Part shown: one piece after another, positions 1-5,005 of the stretch
How positions within the stretch are numbered: position 1 is the first letter of the stretch
Layout: every line of letters begins with the position of its first letter
DNA from: Caldifarciminota bacterium
Lineage (GTDB): Bacteria; Hydrothermota; Hydrothermia; S141-80
DNA length: 5,981 bases
Assembly: GCA_027053375.1 (NCBI GenBank)
Contig: JALUJC010000013.1
Location: 1 to 5,981, forward strand
Direction: 5' to 3'
Translations under genes and position numbers: made by a program
The notes under the pieces: generated by a model
What the model saw: only the letters and a program-made list of their open reading frames with translations
What the model was told of the DNA's origin: nothing
Database searches by the model: none

Positions 1-1
1 G

Positions 2-385
2 TGGGGCGTATCTGCTGTCTGGGTGTACCCGCGTACGGTGCAACGCTGGACCGATTTTCTGGTTCAGGATGTTTCCCGTCCCGATCGCTATCAGGTTCGT
101 GTGGGCAGAAGGTGGGGGCGTGGAGATGTCCAGCCGGGTGTCGAGGTTGGGGGGACATTCTGGGTTGAGAAGGACTGGAATCGTTTTCATTCGCTGGCAG
201 ATTTCTGGGTTCGTCCGATGGTATGGATCTTTCGTTCGGACCACCGGGCTTTTGTTCGCTTTTCGCTTGGGGCCAGGGAGGAATACCTGGACACGGGATA
301 TTCCCTCCGGCAGTTTGGTCAGTGGGAGTTCTCTATTCTCGGGAGGTGGAAAGGATTTCACGTGGATGTGGGCTGGACACACTGA
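2..385 (+). CDS. Probable outer-membrane beta-barrel protein, C-terminal fragment
   Basis: The reading frame is open from the window edge, so the start lies upstream; 127 residues and a TGA stop are visible. I do not recognise a named family. The fragment is rich in Trp, Phe, Tyr and Arg and is built of strands of about 9-15 residues in which hydrophobic or aromatic residues alternate with polar ones, for example YQVRVGRRW, FVRFSLGAREEY and WEFSILGRWKGFHVDVGW. Short polar turns separate them. This is the usual look of transmembrane beta-strands in an outer-membrane barrel. The last residues (VDVGWTH) form a plausible final strand, although the terminal aromatic residue of many barrels is displaced by two positions. 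There is no long hydrophobic helix. Codon third positions and the amphipathic pattern favour this frame over the overlapping ones. It is convergent with the DUF481-type gene at 480-1151, and a similar surface location is inferred for both. Confidence 0.6.
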   Translation, partial: WGVSAVWVYPRTVQRWTDFLVQDVSRPDRYQVRVGRRWGRGDVQPGVEVGGTFWVEKDWNRFHSLADFWVRPMVWIFRSDHRAFVRFSLGAREEYLDTGYSLRQFGQWEFSILGRWKGFHVDVGWTH

Positions 386-458
386 CGGGGAGATACATGA
401 ACCCAGAGGAAAAAACCGCAGATGTTGGCGGGGGCAGATGACCGGGATCGCAGGAGTC

Positions 459-479
459 AAAAAATCAGCCCCAGGGGGG
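459..479 (-). terminator. Weak candidate terminator after the DUF481-type gene
   Basis: Read on the minus strand, the stop codon at 482-480 is followed at once by CCCC (479-476), a three-base loop and GGGG (472-469), then four bases and six T residues (464-459). A 4-bp G/C stem with an offset U-tract is a poor but possible intrinsic terminator. I found no better hairpin in the 94-bp gap between the two convergent genes. Confidence 0.3.
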
Positions 480-1151
480 TCACGGGGATTTCCAGGTGCC
501 TTTGAGGCCCACGGTGATCCGCAGGTCGTTGTGTTTTACACCTGCGGGAAGCCGGGAGAGATAGCGATCTTCCATCTCCAGAAGCAGATGGAAGGTCCGG
601 TTCAGGGGTGCCTCCAGGCGAGCTGTGCTCAGGATCCGCACATCTTCGCGATCCTGGAGACTGGGTTGGTAAAACAGGAGCCAGCGAAACCGGAGCCCAC
701 CGGGTGTGGTCCATTCCACTTTCGGGCGCAGGGAAAGGATCCAGCTCTGTTCCGGAACTTCTCCCAGATACTTGCGCACAGAGACCAGAGGAGCCAGGCT
801 CACCGAGAGTTCCCGGGAGGGGGTTTCCAGAAAGCGATATTTGAGCCCCGCACCGCCATCCACCAGGTAGTCCGTGCGAGCCACAGGATCTGAGTATCCA
901 TGGGCCAGCAGGAAAAACTCAATTCGCGGGCTGAGGGGGTGATCCAGCTGAAGAGCACTTTCCAGCGAACGCGCGGTTTCCACGGTGTCCTGCAGACTGT
1001 AGATTCCTTTCGCCTGCCAGCTTAGCCTGGCCGGCCCCGTGTGGTACCCTGTTTCCAGCATTCCCGAGATCATCCGGAGGTTGCTGTTCCCGGACAACAC
1101 GTTCCCCGACAGAGATACCGAGACAAACCACGACACCAGCATCCAGATCAT
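480..1151 (-). CDS. DUF481-type outer-membrane beta-barrel protein (YdiY-like)
   Basis: The product has 223 residues, close to the usual DUF481 length. A hydrophobic stretch at residues 1-15 looks like a signal peptide. The family's opening pattern follows: SGNSNL near 20-25, then strands such as ARLSWQAKGIYSL. The middle holds ARTDYLVDGGAGLKYRF, which matches the DUF481 pattern of an Asp/Tyr turn followed by a glycine-rich strand, and the C-terminus has the expected Asn-Asp-Leu-Arg final-strand signature (NDLRITVGL). Family members are outer-membrane proteins of unknown function; E. coli YdiY is reported as acid-inducible. The ATG at 1151 is chosen because a perfect AGGAGG lies 9 bp upstream. 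A longer form from an ATG at 1214 would add 21 residues, including an Arg-Arg before the hydrophobic stretch, but those two codons are the AGGAGG itself. The chosen start leaves the signal peptide without a basic residue, which is odd. Confidence 0.78.
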   Translation of the reverse strand: MIWMLVSWFVSVSLSGNVLSGNSNLRMISGMLETGYHTGPARLSWQAKGIYSLQDTVETARSLESALQLDHPLSPRIEFFLLAHGYSDPVARTDYLVDGGAGLKYRFLETPSRELSVSLAPLVSVRKYLGEVPEQSWILSLRPKVEWTTPGGLRFRWLLFYQPSLQDREDVRILSTARLEAPLNRTFHLLLEMEDRYLSRLPAGVKHNDLRITVGLKGTWKSP

Positions 1152-1160
1152 GGGTCCTGT

Positions 1161-1166
1161 CCTCCT
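1161..1166 (-). promoter_or_regulatory. Ribosome binding site that decides the DUF481 gene start
   Basis: AGGAGG on the minus strand is a full match to the anti-Shine-Dalgarno sequence and lies 9 bp before the ATG at 1151. It favours that start over the in-frame ATG at 1214, which has only a weak AGGAA about 10 bp upstream. Confidence 0.75.
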
Positions 1167-1232
1167 GTGAAGTGCGATGGTGGAGAGACCGGGCTGCGGT
1201 CCGGACCCTTCCATAAAGGTGCCCTTCCTGCA

Positions 1233-1247
1233 GGTGGAGCGTCCACC
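1233..1247 (-). repeat. Small hairpin in the leader of the DUF481 gene
   Basis: GGTGGA and TCCACC form a perfect 6-bp inverted repeat with a 3-base loop inside the predicted 140-base 5' leader of the minus-strand gene. It has no T-tract, so it is not a terminator. A regulatory role is only possible; the repeat may be incidental. Confidence 0.3.
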
Positions 1248-1297
1248 CTGTCCCCCTAAGTGCCCCAGCGACTCCAGGGGAAAGGGACCATGCGGAT

Positions 1298-1326
1298 AGT
1301 GTAGGGTGGATTCGGATGGCTGTCAA
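1298..1326 (-). promoter_or_regulatory. Sigma70-type promoter for the DUF481-type gene
   Basis: On the minus strand a perfect -35 box TTGACA (1326-1321) is followed after exactly 17 bp by TACACT (1303-1298), a 4 of 6 match to the -10 consensus that keeps the important first TA and last T. Transcription would start near 1291 and give a leader of about 140 bases before the ATG at 1151. The element lies in the divergent intergenic region and points at the DUF481-type gene. Confidence 0.6.
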
Positions 1327-1350
1327 GGCCTCCTTTGTGTGGTGGGACAC

Positions 1351-1368
1351 TGGAACGGAAAAGTTCCA
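1351..1368. promoter_or_regulatory. 18-bp palindrome between divergent promoters, candidate operator
   Basis: TGGAAC, six bases, GTTCCA form a perfect 6-bp-arm inverted repeat, the usual size and symmetry of a dimeric regulator site. Its centre is about 68 bp upstream of the predicted DUF481 transcription start, a typical activator position, and about 128 bp upstream of the predicted oxidase start. No known regulator consensus is recognised. Palindromes of this length also occur by chance. Confidence 0.35.
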
Positions 1369-1451
1369 TAGAATGGTCAACGATACAAATAGGCGGCCGC
1401 GGAGAAAAGGACATGGCCGGGCAGGGTTCAGAAAACAGGCAGGTCGGTCCC

Positions 1452-1480
1452 TTGACCGGGAGATTGTTCAGGTGTACACT
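1452..1480 (+). promoter_or_regulatory. Sigma70-type promoter for the bd-like oxidase operon
   Basis: TTGACC (1452-1457, 5 of 6 to consensus) is followed after 17 bp by TACACT (1475-1480, 4 of 6). The start of transcription would fall near 1487, giving a leader of about 93 bases. An 8-bp palindrome GTGTACAC (1472-1479) overlaps the -10 box. No FNR-type TTGAT-N4-ATCAA site is visible nearby. Confidence 0.55.
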
Positions 1481-1567
1481 ATATGCATCCTGCAAACAAT
1501 GGATTGCGAAAACTCGTAATCAAGAAGGTCTGGTCTGGACACGATCTGGTTGAACAGGAATCACGTC

Positions 1568-1573
1568 AGGAGG
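1568..1573 (+). promoter_or_regulatory. Ribosome binding site that decides the oxidase subunit I start
   Basis: A perfect AGGAGG lies 6 bp before the ATG at 1580. It rules against a TTG at 1550 in the same frame, which would place this site inside the coding sequence and add ten polar, basic residues ahead of the first membrane segment. Confidence 0.85.
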
Positions 1574-1579
1574 TTTGCG

Positions 1580-2899
1580 ATGAATTACCCATTGTGGTAT
1601 GTGCCGTTGCTGGGTGCCCCCATGCTGATTCCTGTGGTGGCGTTGATCCATGTGGTGGTATCCCATTTCGCCGTGGGGGGAGGCATCCTGATCTGGGTTG
1701 GTGTTCGGGAGGCGCAGCATCGCGGGGATGAGGAATTCCTTCATTTCCTGCGGAATTTTGTACGGTTTTTCCTGTATGTCACCGTGGTGTTCGGTGCCAT
1801 CACCGGCGTGGGCATCTGGTGGACCATCGGGCTGTCCAGTCCCGAGACCACCAGCGCGCTGATCCACACCTTTGTGTTTGGATGGGCCACCGAATGGGTG
1901 ACCTTCGTGGTGGAACTGGTTTCCGTCATGGGTCTGTATTACTTCTGGGACCGAATGAAGCCCGGAGAGCGAGAAGGGGTGGCCTTTCTCTATGCTTTAT
2001 CCGCCTGGCTCTCTCTGGTGATTATTACGGGGGTGACCGCGTTTATGGCCAGTCCAGGACACTGGGTCCAGACCCGGAATTTCTGGGACGGTTTCCTGAA
2101 CCCCACCTTTCTTCCCGGCGTCCTGGTCCGCACCGGAGGATCTCTGATGATCACCACCCTGTGGGCGGTGTTCTATCTCTCCTGGGCGGGAACAGAAGAA
2201 GACCGAAACCGGATTCTTCAGTGGTTTTCCCGATGGGCGGCACTGGGCGCACTGCTGGTGCTGGTGGGGGGGTACGCGTGGACACGGGCGGTGCCCGTGT
2301 ACATCCAGGAGCGTCTGGCGGAGAGGCCCACGGTGTTTCTCGTGAGTGTGCTGCTTGTGGGAATTACGTTTCTGCTTGCCCTGGGGTTGTGGATGTCTCG
2401 AACCCTTCGAGAAGCGGCTACCGTCCCTGCAGTGGCGCTCACCCTGCTGCTCGTGGGGTTTGCCGGTCAGATGGCCGGGGAGTTTGTACGGGAGAGCTTC
2501 CGAAAGCCCTACACCATCGCGCATGTCCTCTATTCCACCTCCGTCTATGCGTCGGACCTGGCGGCCTGGCAGGAAGAAGGCAGCCTCCAGCGAGGCCGCT
2601 GGATCCGCTGGGCGGCCGAGCGTGTGACCGGGGGAAATATAGAAAATCTTGAGGATGCGGATCCGGAGGTCCGGGCCGCGGTGGGAGAAATTCTGTTCAC
2701 CTATCACTGCAGTGTGTGTCACACGCGCCGGGGATATCTCGCCATTCTTCCGCGTATCCGTGAGCTGGATCGGGAAGACATCGCCGATGTGGCGGCCAAC
2801 CCGCCCGACTACCATCCGGCCATGCCCCCCTTCGCCGGAACCGAAGAGGAAGCCGGGCTGATCGCAGATTATCTTGTCAAACTGGGAGGAAACCGATGA
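1580..2899 (+). CDS. Cytochrome bd-like oxidase subunit I with C-terminal cytochrome c domain
   Basis: The 439-residue product has about eight membrane helices (near 10-40, 62-82, 98-123, 133-156, 181-203, 217-240, 251-272, 279-300), then a soluble domain. Comparison with E. coli CydA from memory: His24 sits in helix 1 where the heme d ligand His19 lies. Glu105 and Glu112 before the YYFWDR helix end match Glu99 and Glu107, the first offset by one residue. Glu305 in ESFRKPY matches Glu445 of EYGRQPW, the heme b595 ligand. The heme b558 ligands look absent: Arg184 replaces His186 and no Met is seen where Met393 belongs. The loop between helices 6 and 7, which carries the quinol site in true CydA, is only about 10-17 residues. 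Residues 377-381 are CSVCH, a covalent heme c site, and Met415 in AMPPF is the likely sixth ligand. Positive-inside charges put the C-terminus in the periplasm, as heme c attachment requires. The donor is therefore probably a periplasmic reductant, not quinol. Confidence 0.85.
   Translation: MNYPLWYVPLLGAPMLIPVVALIHVVVSHFAVGGGILIWVGVREAQHRGDEEFLHFLRNFVRFFLYVTVVFGAITGVGIWWTIGLSSPETTSALIHTFVFGWATEWVTFVVELVSVMGLYYFWDRMKPGEREGVAFLYALSAWLSLVIITGVTAFMASPGHWVQTRNFWDGFLNPTFLPGVLVRTGGSLMITTLWAVFYLSWAGTEEDRNRILQWFSRWAALGALLVLVGGYAWTRAVPVYIQERLAERPTVFLVSVLLVGITFLLALGLWMSRTLREAATVPAVALTLLLVGFAGQMAGEFVRESFRKPYTIAHVLYSTSVYASDLAAWQEEGSLQRGRWIRWAAERVTGGNIENLEDADPEVRAAVGEILFTYHCSVCHTRRGYLAILPRIRELDREDIADVAANPPDYHPAMPPFAGTEEEAGLIADYLVKLGGNR
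2884..2889 (+). promoter_or_regulatory. Ribosome binding site of oxidase subunit II inside subunit I
   Basis: GGGAGG lies 6 bp before the ATG at 2896 and within the last codons of subunit I. With the ATGA stop/start overlap it suggests translational coupling of the two subunits. Confidence 0.7.
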
Positions 2900-3963
2900 A
2901 TTCGCTGATTCCTTCCTTTGATCCGCAGGGTTTGCCTGCACCGGTGGGGTTGTTGCTTGCGCTGAAAGTGTTTGGATTCTGGTTGCATCTGGTGTTTATG
3001 GGGCTATGGTTTGCGGGGTTCCCGGTAGGACTCCTGCTGCAACTCCGCCAGGATACCGCACCACTGGGGGCACGTCTCCTCAAAACCATGCCGGTATGGA
3101 TTGCCTTTGGAGTCAACGCCGGGGTGGTCCCGCTGCTGTTTCTGCAGGTCCTGTATCCCGGGCTGTTCTATACATCCTCCATTCTTCAGGCCTGGTGGTG
3201 GTTTGCCGTGATCCCTCTTGTCATGATGGCCTATTACGGAACCTATCTCTATGCCCTCCACGGCCTGAAGGAAGACCCGAGACCCTGGACGCGCTGGGTG
3301 GGATGGGGCTCCGCCCTCCTTTTCCTGTTTCTGGGTGTGATGTTCGCATCCACCCTGACCCTCACCGTTCATCCAGAGGCATGGGTGGATTTCGCGGGTA
3401 ACATGAAGGGTGGGGCCTTTCAGGGTACATGGTTGTATGGAAGTTTTGAGGTGGTGGAGCGGTACCTCATGGTCTTTGCCCTGGGTCTTCTCTCCGTGGC
3501 CGCATTTTTCGTGGTGGACACCCGCTGGCTGGCGCCATCAGGGGATCGCGCCGTGCGTGCTCGTCCGGTGGTTCTTGGCCTGGTTCTTGCAGGGTCACTG
3601 GTGTTTCTGCTGGCTTCCCTGCCCTATCTGGTTCGGGTTCGACCCTATCTCCCCCCCGTCTGGCATGGGGTGATCGGAGGGTTGATGGTGCTCACCTTTG
3701 CCTTCGGTGCAGTCTACGCTTTCCTTGGATCTTCAAATGTGGCGGTTGGATTTGTGCTGTTCCAGCTCCTGAATCTCCTTGCAAATGCTGTGGCGCGGCA
3801 GGTGGTCCAGCATCATGAACTCATACGGTATGTGGATTTGACCTCCGTTCCTGTACGATTTCAGTTTTCGCCTCTATTGCTGTTCGGGGGGACATTACTG
3901 GTCGGCCTTCTGGCCGTTTTCTGGATGCTGAAGGTGTACATTCGCGCATCCCGGGGCCTTTGA
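2896..3963 (+). CDS. Polytopic membrane partner subunit of the bd-like oxidase (CydA-like paralogue)
   Basis: The 355-residue protein has about nine hydrophobic helices (near 17-49, 66-85, 98-121, 135-157, 188-208, 224-247, 258-276, 281-298, 325-348) and no soluble domain. Its ATG overlaps the subunit I stop as ATGA, so the two are co-translated. It lacks the opening Gly-Phe-Asp and Trp-Asp-Gly features I would expect of CydB. Its first four or five helices follow subunit I nearly position by position: His31 in WLHLV against His24 in LIHVV, an FG-x3-G-V motif in helix 2 (71-77 against 71-77), a Trp-rich start of helix 3 (100-102), and a Pro-x-x-Trp turn after helix 4 (160-163 against 159-162). 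The two acidic residues of helix 3 are absent and the region like ESFRKPY is degenerate (ARQVVQ). This suggests an old duplication that left a structural or electron-relay subunit. The homology is my reading by eye. Confidence 0.7.
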   Translation: MNSLIPSFDPQGLPAPVGLLLALKVFGFWLHLVFMGLWFAGFPVGLLLQLRQDTAPLGARLLKTMPVWIAFGVNAGVVPLLFLQVLYPGLFYTSSILQAWWWFAVIPLVMMAYYGTYLYALHGLKEDPRPWTRWVGWGSALLFLFLGVMFASTLTLTVHPEAWVDFAGNMKGGAFQGTWLYGSFEVVERYLMVFALGLLSVAAFFVVDTRWLAPSGDRAVRARPVVLGLVLAGSLVFLLASLPYLVRVRPYLPPVWHGVIGGLMVLTFAFGAVYAFLGSSNVAVGFVLFQLLNLLANAVARQVVQHHELIRYVDLTSVPVRFQFSPLLLFGGTLLVGLLAVFWMLKVYIRASRGL

Positions 3964-3980
3964 TGGTCCCCGGGATGCGC
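3944..3980. repeat. Perfect 13-bp inverted repeat spanning the operon stop codon
   Basis: GCGCATCCCGGGG (3944-3956) and its exact reverse complement (3968-3980) flank an 11-base loop holding the TGA stop at 3961-3963. The stem is very G/C-rich. No T-tract follows on either strand, so it is not a standard intrinsic terminator. It could act as an mRNA 3'-end stabiliser, a Rho-assisted or U-less terminator, or a protein-binding palindrome. The -35 box proposed for purM lies at the loop. Confidence 0.7.
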
Positions 3981-3988
3981 CGTAGAAT
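3960..3988 (+). promoter_or_regulatory. Promoter for purM implying a leaderless transcript
   Basis: TTGATG (3960-3965, 4 of 6 to -35 consensus) is followed after 17 bp by TAGAAT (3983-3988, 5 of 6 to -10 consensus). The expected start of transcription, about 7 bp beyond the -10 box, coincides with the A of the purM ATG at 3995. No Shine-Dalgarno sequence precedes that ATG, which agrees with a leaderless mRNA. Confidence 0.5.
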
Positions 3989-3994
3989 TCCCGC

Positions 3995-4954
3995 ATGCAT
4001 TATCGGGATGCGGGCGTGGATCTGGACCGGGCTGACCGGCTGGTGGCCTGGTTGAAACAGCGTCTGCCCCGCTCCCCGATCGGGGCCTTTGGTTCGGCCT
4101 TCCCCCTGGCGCACCTCTCGTCCTATCAGGATCCCGTACTTGTGGCCACCACGGATGGTGTGGGAACCAAAATCCTGTTGCTTGCACAATATGAACGATG
4201 GACGACCGTGGGAAACGATGTGGTGGCCATGTGCATCAATGATCTCCTGGCCCAGGGAGCCCATCCTCTTTTCTTCCTGGACTATTATGCCACCGTGCAG
4301 CTGGATGAGAAGATCTTTCGCGGTGTGGTGGATGGTATCGTCCAGGCACTGGAACCGGGAAACGTTCCATTGATTGGCGGTGAAACTGCGGAATTGCCCG
4401 GGTTCTTCAGGGAAGGGGTCCCCCTGGATGTGGCAGGTTTTGCCGTGGGCATAGTGGAACGGGAGCGGCTTGCTTCACCGCAGCGCCTTCACGAGGGAGA
4501 TCGCTTGCTGGGGCTGCCCTCTTCCGGGCCCCACAGCAATGGATACAGCCTGATTCGGGCCATCCTTGAGGAGGCATCTCCCCCCGAATCCGTGCTGGAG
4601 TTTCTGCTCTCTCCCACCGTGATCTACTGGGATGTGGATCGGGCATTTCAGGAGGGCTGGGTCACGGCAGCTGTTCATGTGACGGGTGGCGGGATACCGG
4701 GCAACCTTTCCCGAATTCTCCCTGAACACCTGGATGCGCACGTCCAGTTCACCTGGGAGATCCCGGAGGGTTTTCGGTGGTTGATGGCGCGTGGGGAGGT
4801 ACCCACGGAAGAAGCAATGCGGGTATGGAATCTTGGCATCGGAATGATCCTGGTGGTGCCCTCCAGCCAGTTCGAAACGGCTCAAAAGCATTTCCCGAAT
4901 GGGGTCTGGATGGGGGAACTGGTACGGGGTTCTGGGCAGGTGCGTTTGTCTTGA
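3995..4954 (+). CDS. purM: Phosphoribosylformylglycinamidine cyclo-ligase (AIR synthetase)
   Basis: This cytosolic enzyme closes the imidazole ring in de novo purine synthesis: FGAM + ATP gives AIR + ADP + phosphate. The 319-residue product carries the family signatures in order: YRDAGVD at 3-9, TTDGVGTK at 52-59, the GNDVVAMCINDLLAQGA block at 73-89, FFLDYYA at 93-99, GGETAELPG at 128-136, SSGPHSNGYSL at 176-186, TGGGIPGN at 230-237 and NLGIGM at 279-284. The start is fixed by the YRDAGVD motif right after it, where PurM proteins normally begin. No ribosome binding site is visible. The protein is about 25 residues shorter than E. coli PurM; much of the difference lies between helix LIRAIL (186-191) and the SPTVIY motif (206-211), with the rest at the N-terminus. 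All ATP-binding and fold motifs remain, so it should be functional. It is co-directional with the oxidase genes but has its own promoter-like sequence. Confidence 0.96.
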   Translation: MHYRDAGVDLDRADRLVAWLKQRLPRSPIGAFGSAFPLAHLSSYQDPVLVATTDGVGTKILLLAQYERWTTVGNDVVAMCINDLLAQGAHPLFFLDYYATVQLDEKIFRGVVDGIVQALEPGNVPLIGGETAELPGFFREGVPLDVAGFAVGIVERERLASPQRLHEGDRLLGLPSSGPHSNGYSLIRAILEEASPPESVLEFLLSPTVIYWDVDRAFQEGWVTAAVHVTGGGIPGNLSRILPEHLDAHVQFTWEIPEGFRWLMARGEVPTEEAMRVWNLGIGMILVVPSSQFETAQKHFPNGVWMGELVRGSGQVRLS

Positions 4955-4979
4955 CATTCCTGTGAAACGCCCGGAAAAT
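4951..4979 (+). promoter_or_regulatory. Promoter for the acyl-CoA synthetase gene
   Basis: A perfect -35 box TTGACA (4951-4956) overlaps the purM stop codon and is followed after 17 bp by GAAAAT (4974-4979, 4 of 6 to the -10 consensus). Transcription would start near 4986 and leave a leader of about 20 bases, enough for the purine-rich ribosome binding site. The weak first base of the -10 box lowers confidence. Confidence 0.45.
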
Positions 4980-5005
4980 CAACGCGAAGAACAAGGGGGG
5001 AGAGG

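Noticed and set aside
69..893. Long open frame (274 codons) on the plus strand
   Set aside because: It overlaps the barrel fragment out of frame and then runs antisense through the DUF481-type gene. Its translation has no domain-like pattern and no ribosome binding site decides it.
919..1380. Open frame of 153 codons on the minus strand starting upstream of the DUF481 gene
   Set aside because: It overlaps the DUF481-type gene in another frame, starts upstream of the predicted transcription start and has no family-like pattern.
1452..1470. FNR/ANR-type site upstream of the oxidase operon
   Set aside because: TTGACCGGGAGATTGTTCA only loosely resembles TTGAT-N4-ATCAA; the second half-site and spacing do not fit.
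1316..1519. Small ORF (67 codons) in the divergent intergenic region
   Set aside because: It overlaps both predicted promoters, has only a poor ribosome binding site and shows no recognisable domain or membrane segment.
1550..1579. TTG start extending oxidase subunit I by ten residues
   Set aside because: The added codons contain the perfect AGGAGG that serves the ATG at 1580, and the extension is polar and basic ahead of an N-terminus predicted to face the periplasm.
1997..2941. Long open frame (314 codons) on the minus strand
   Set aside because: It is antisense to oxidase subunit I, which has clear heme-binding motifs. The product is His/Pro/Gly/Arg-rich, as expected of a shadow of a GC-rich gene.
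3944..3980. Intrinsic terminator of the oxidase operon
   Set aside because: The stem is strong but neither strand has a T-run after it, so I list it as an inverted repeat of unknown role instead.
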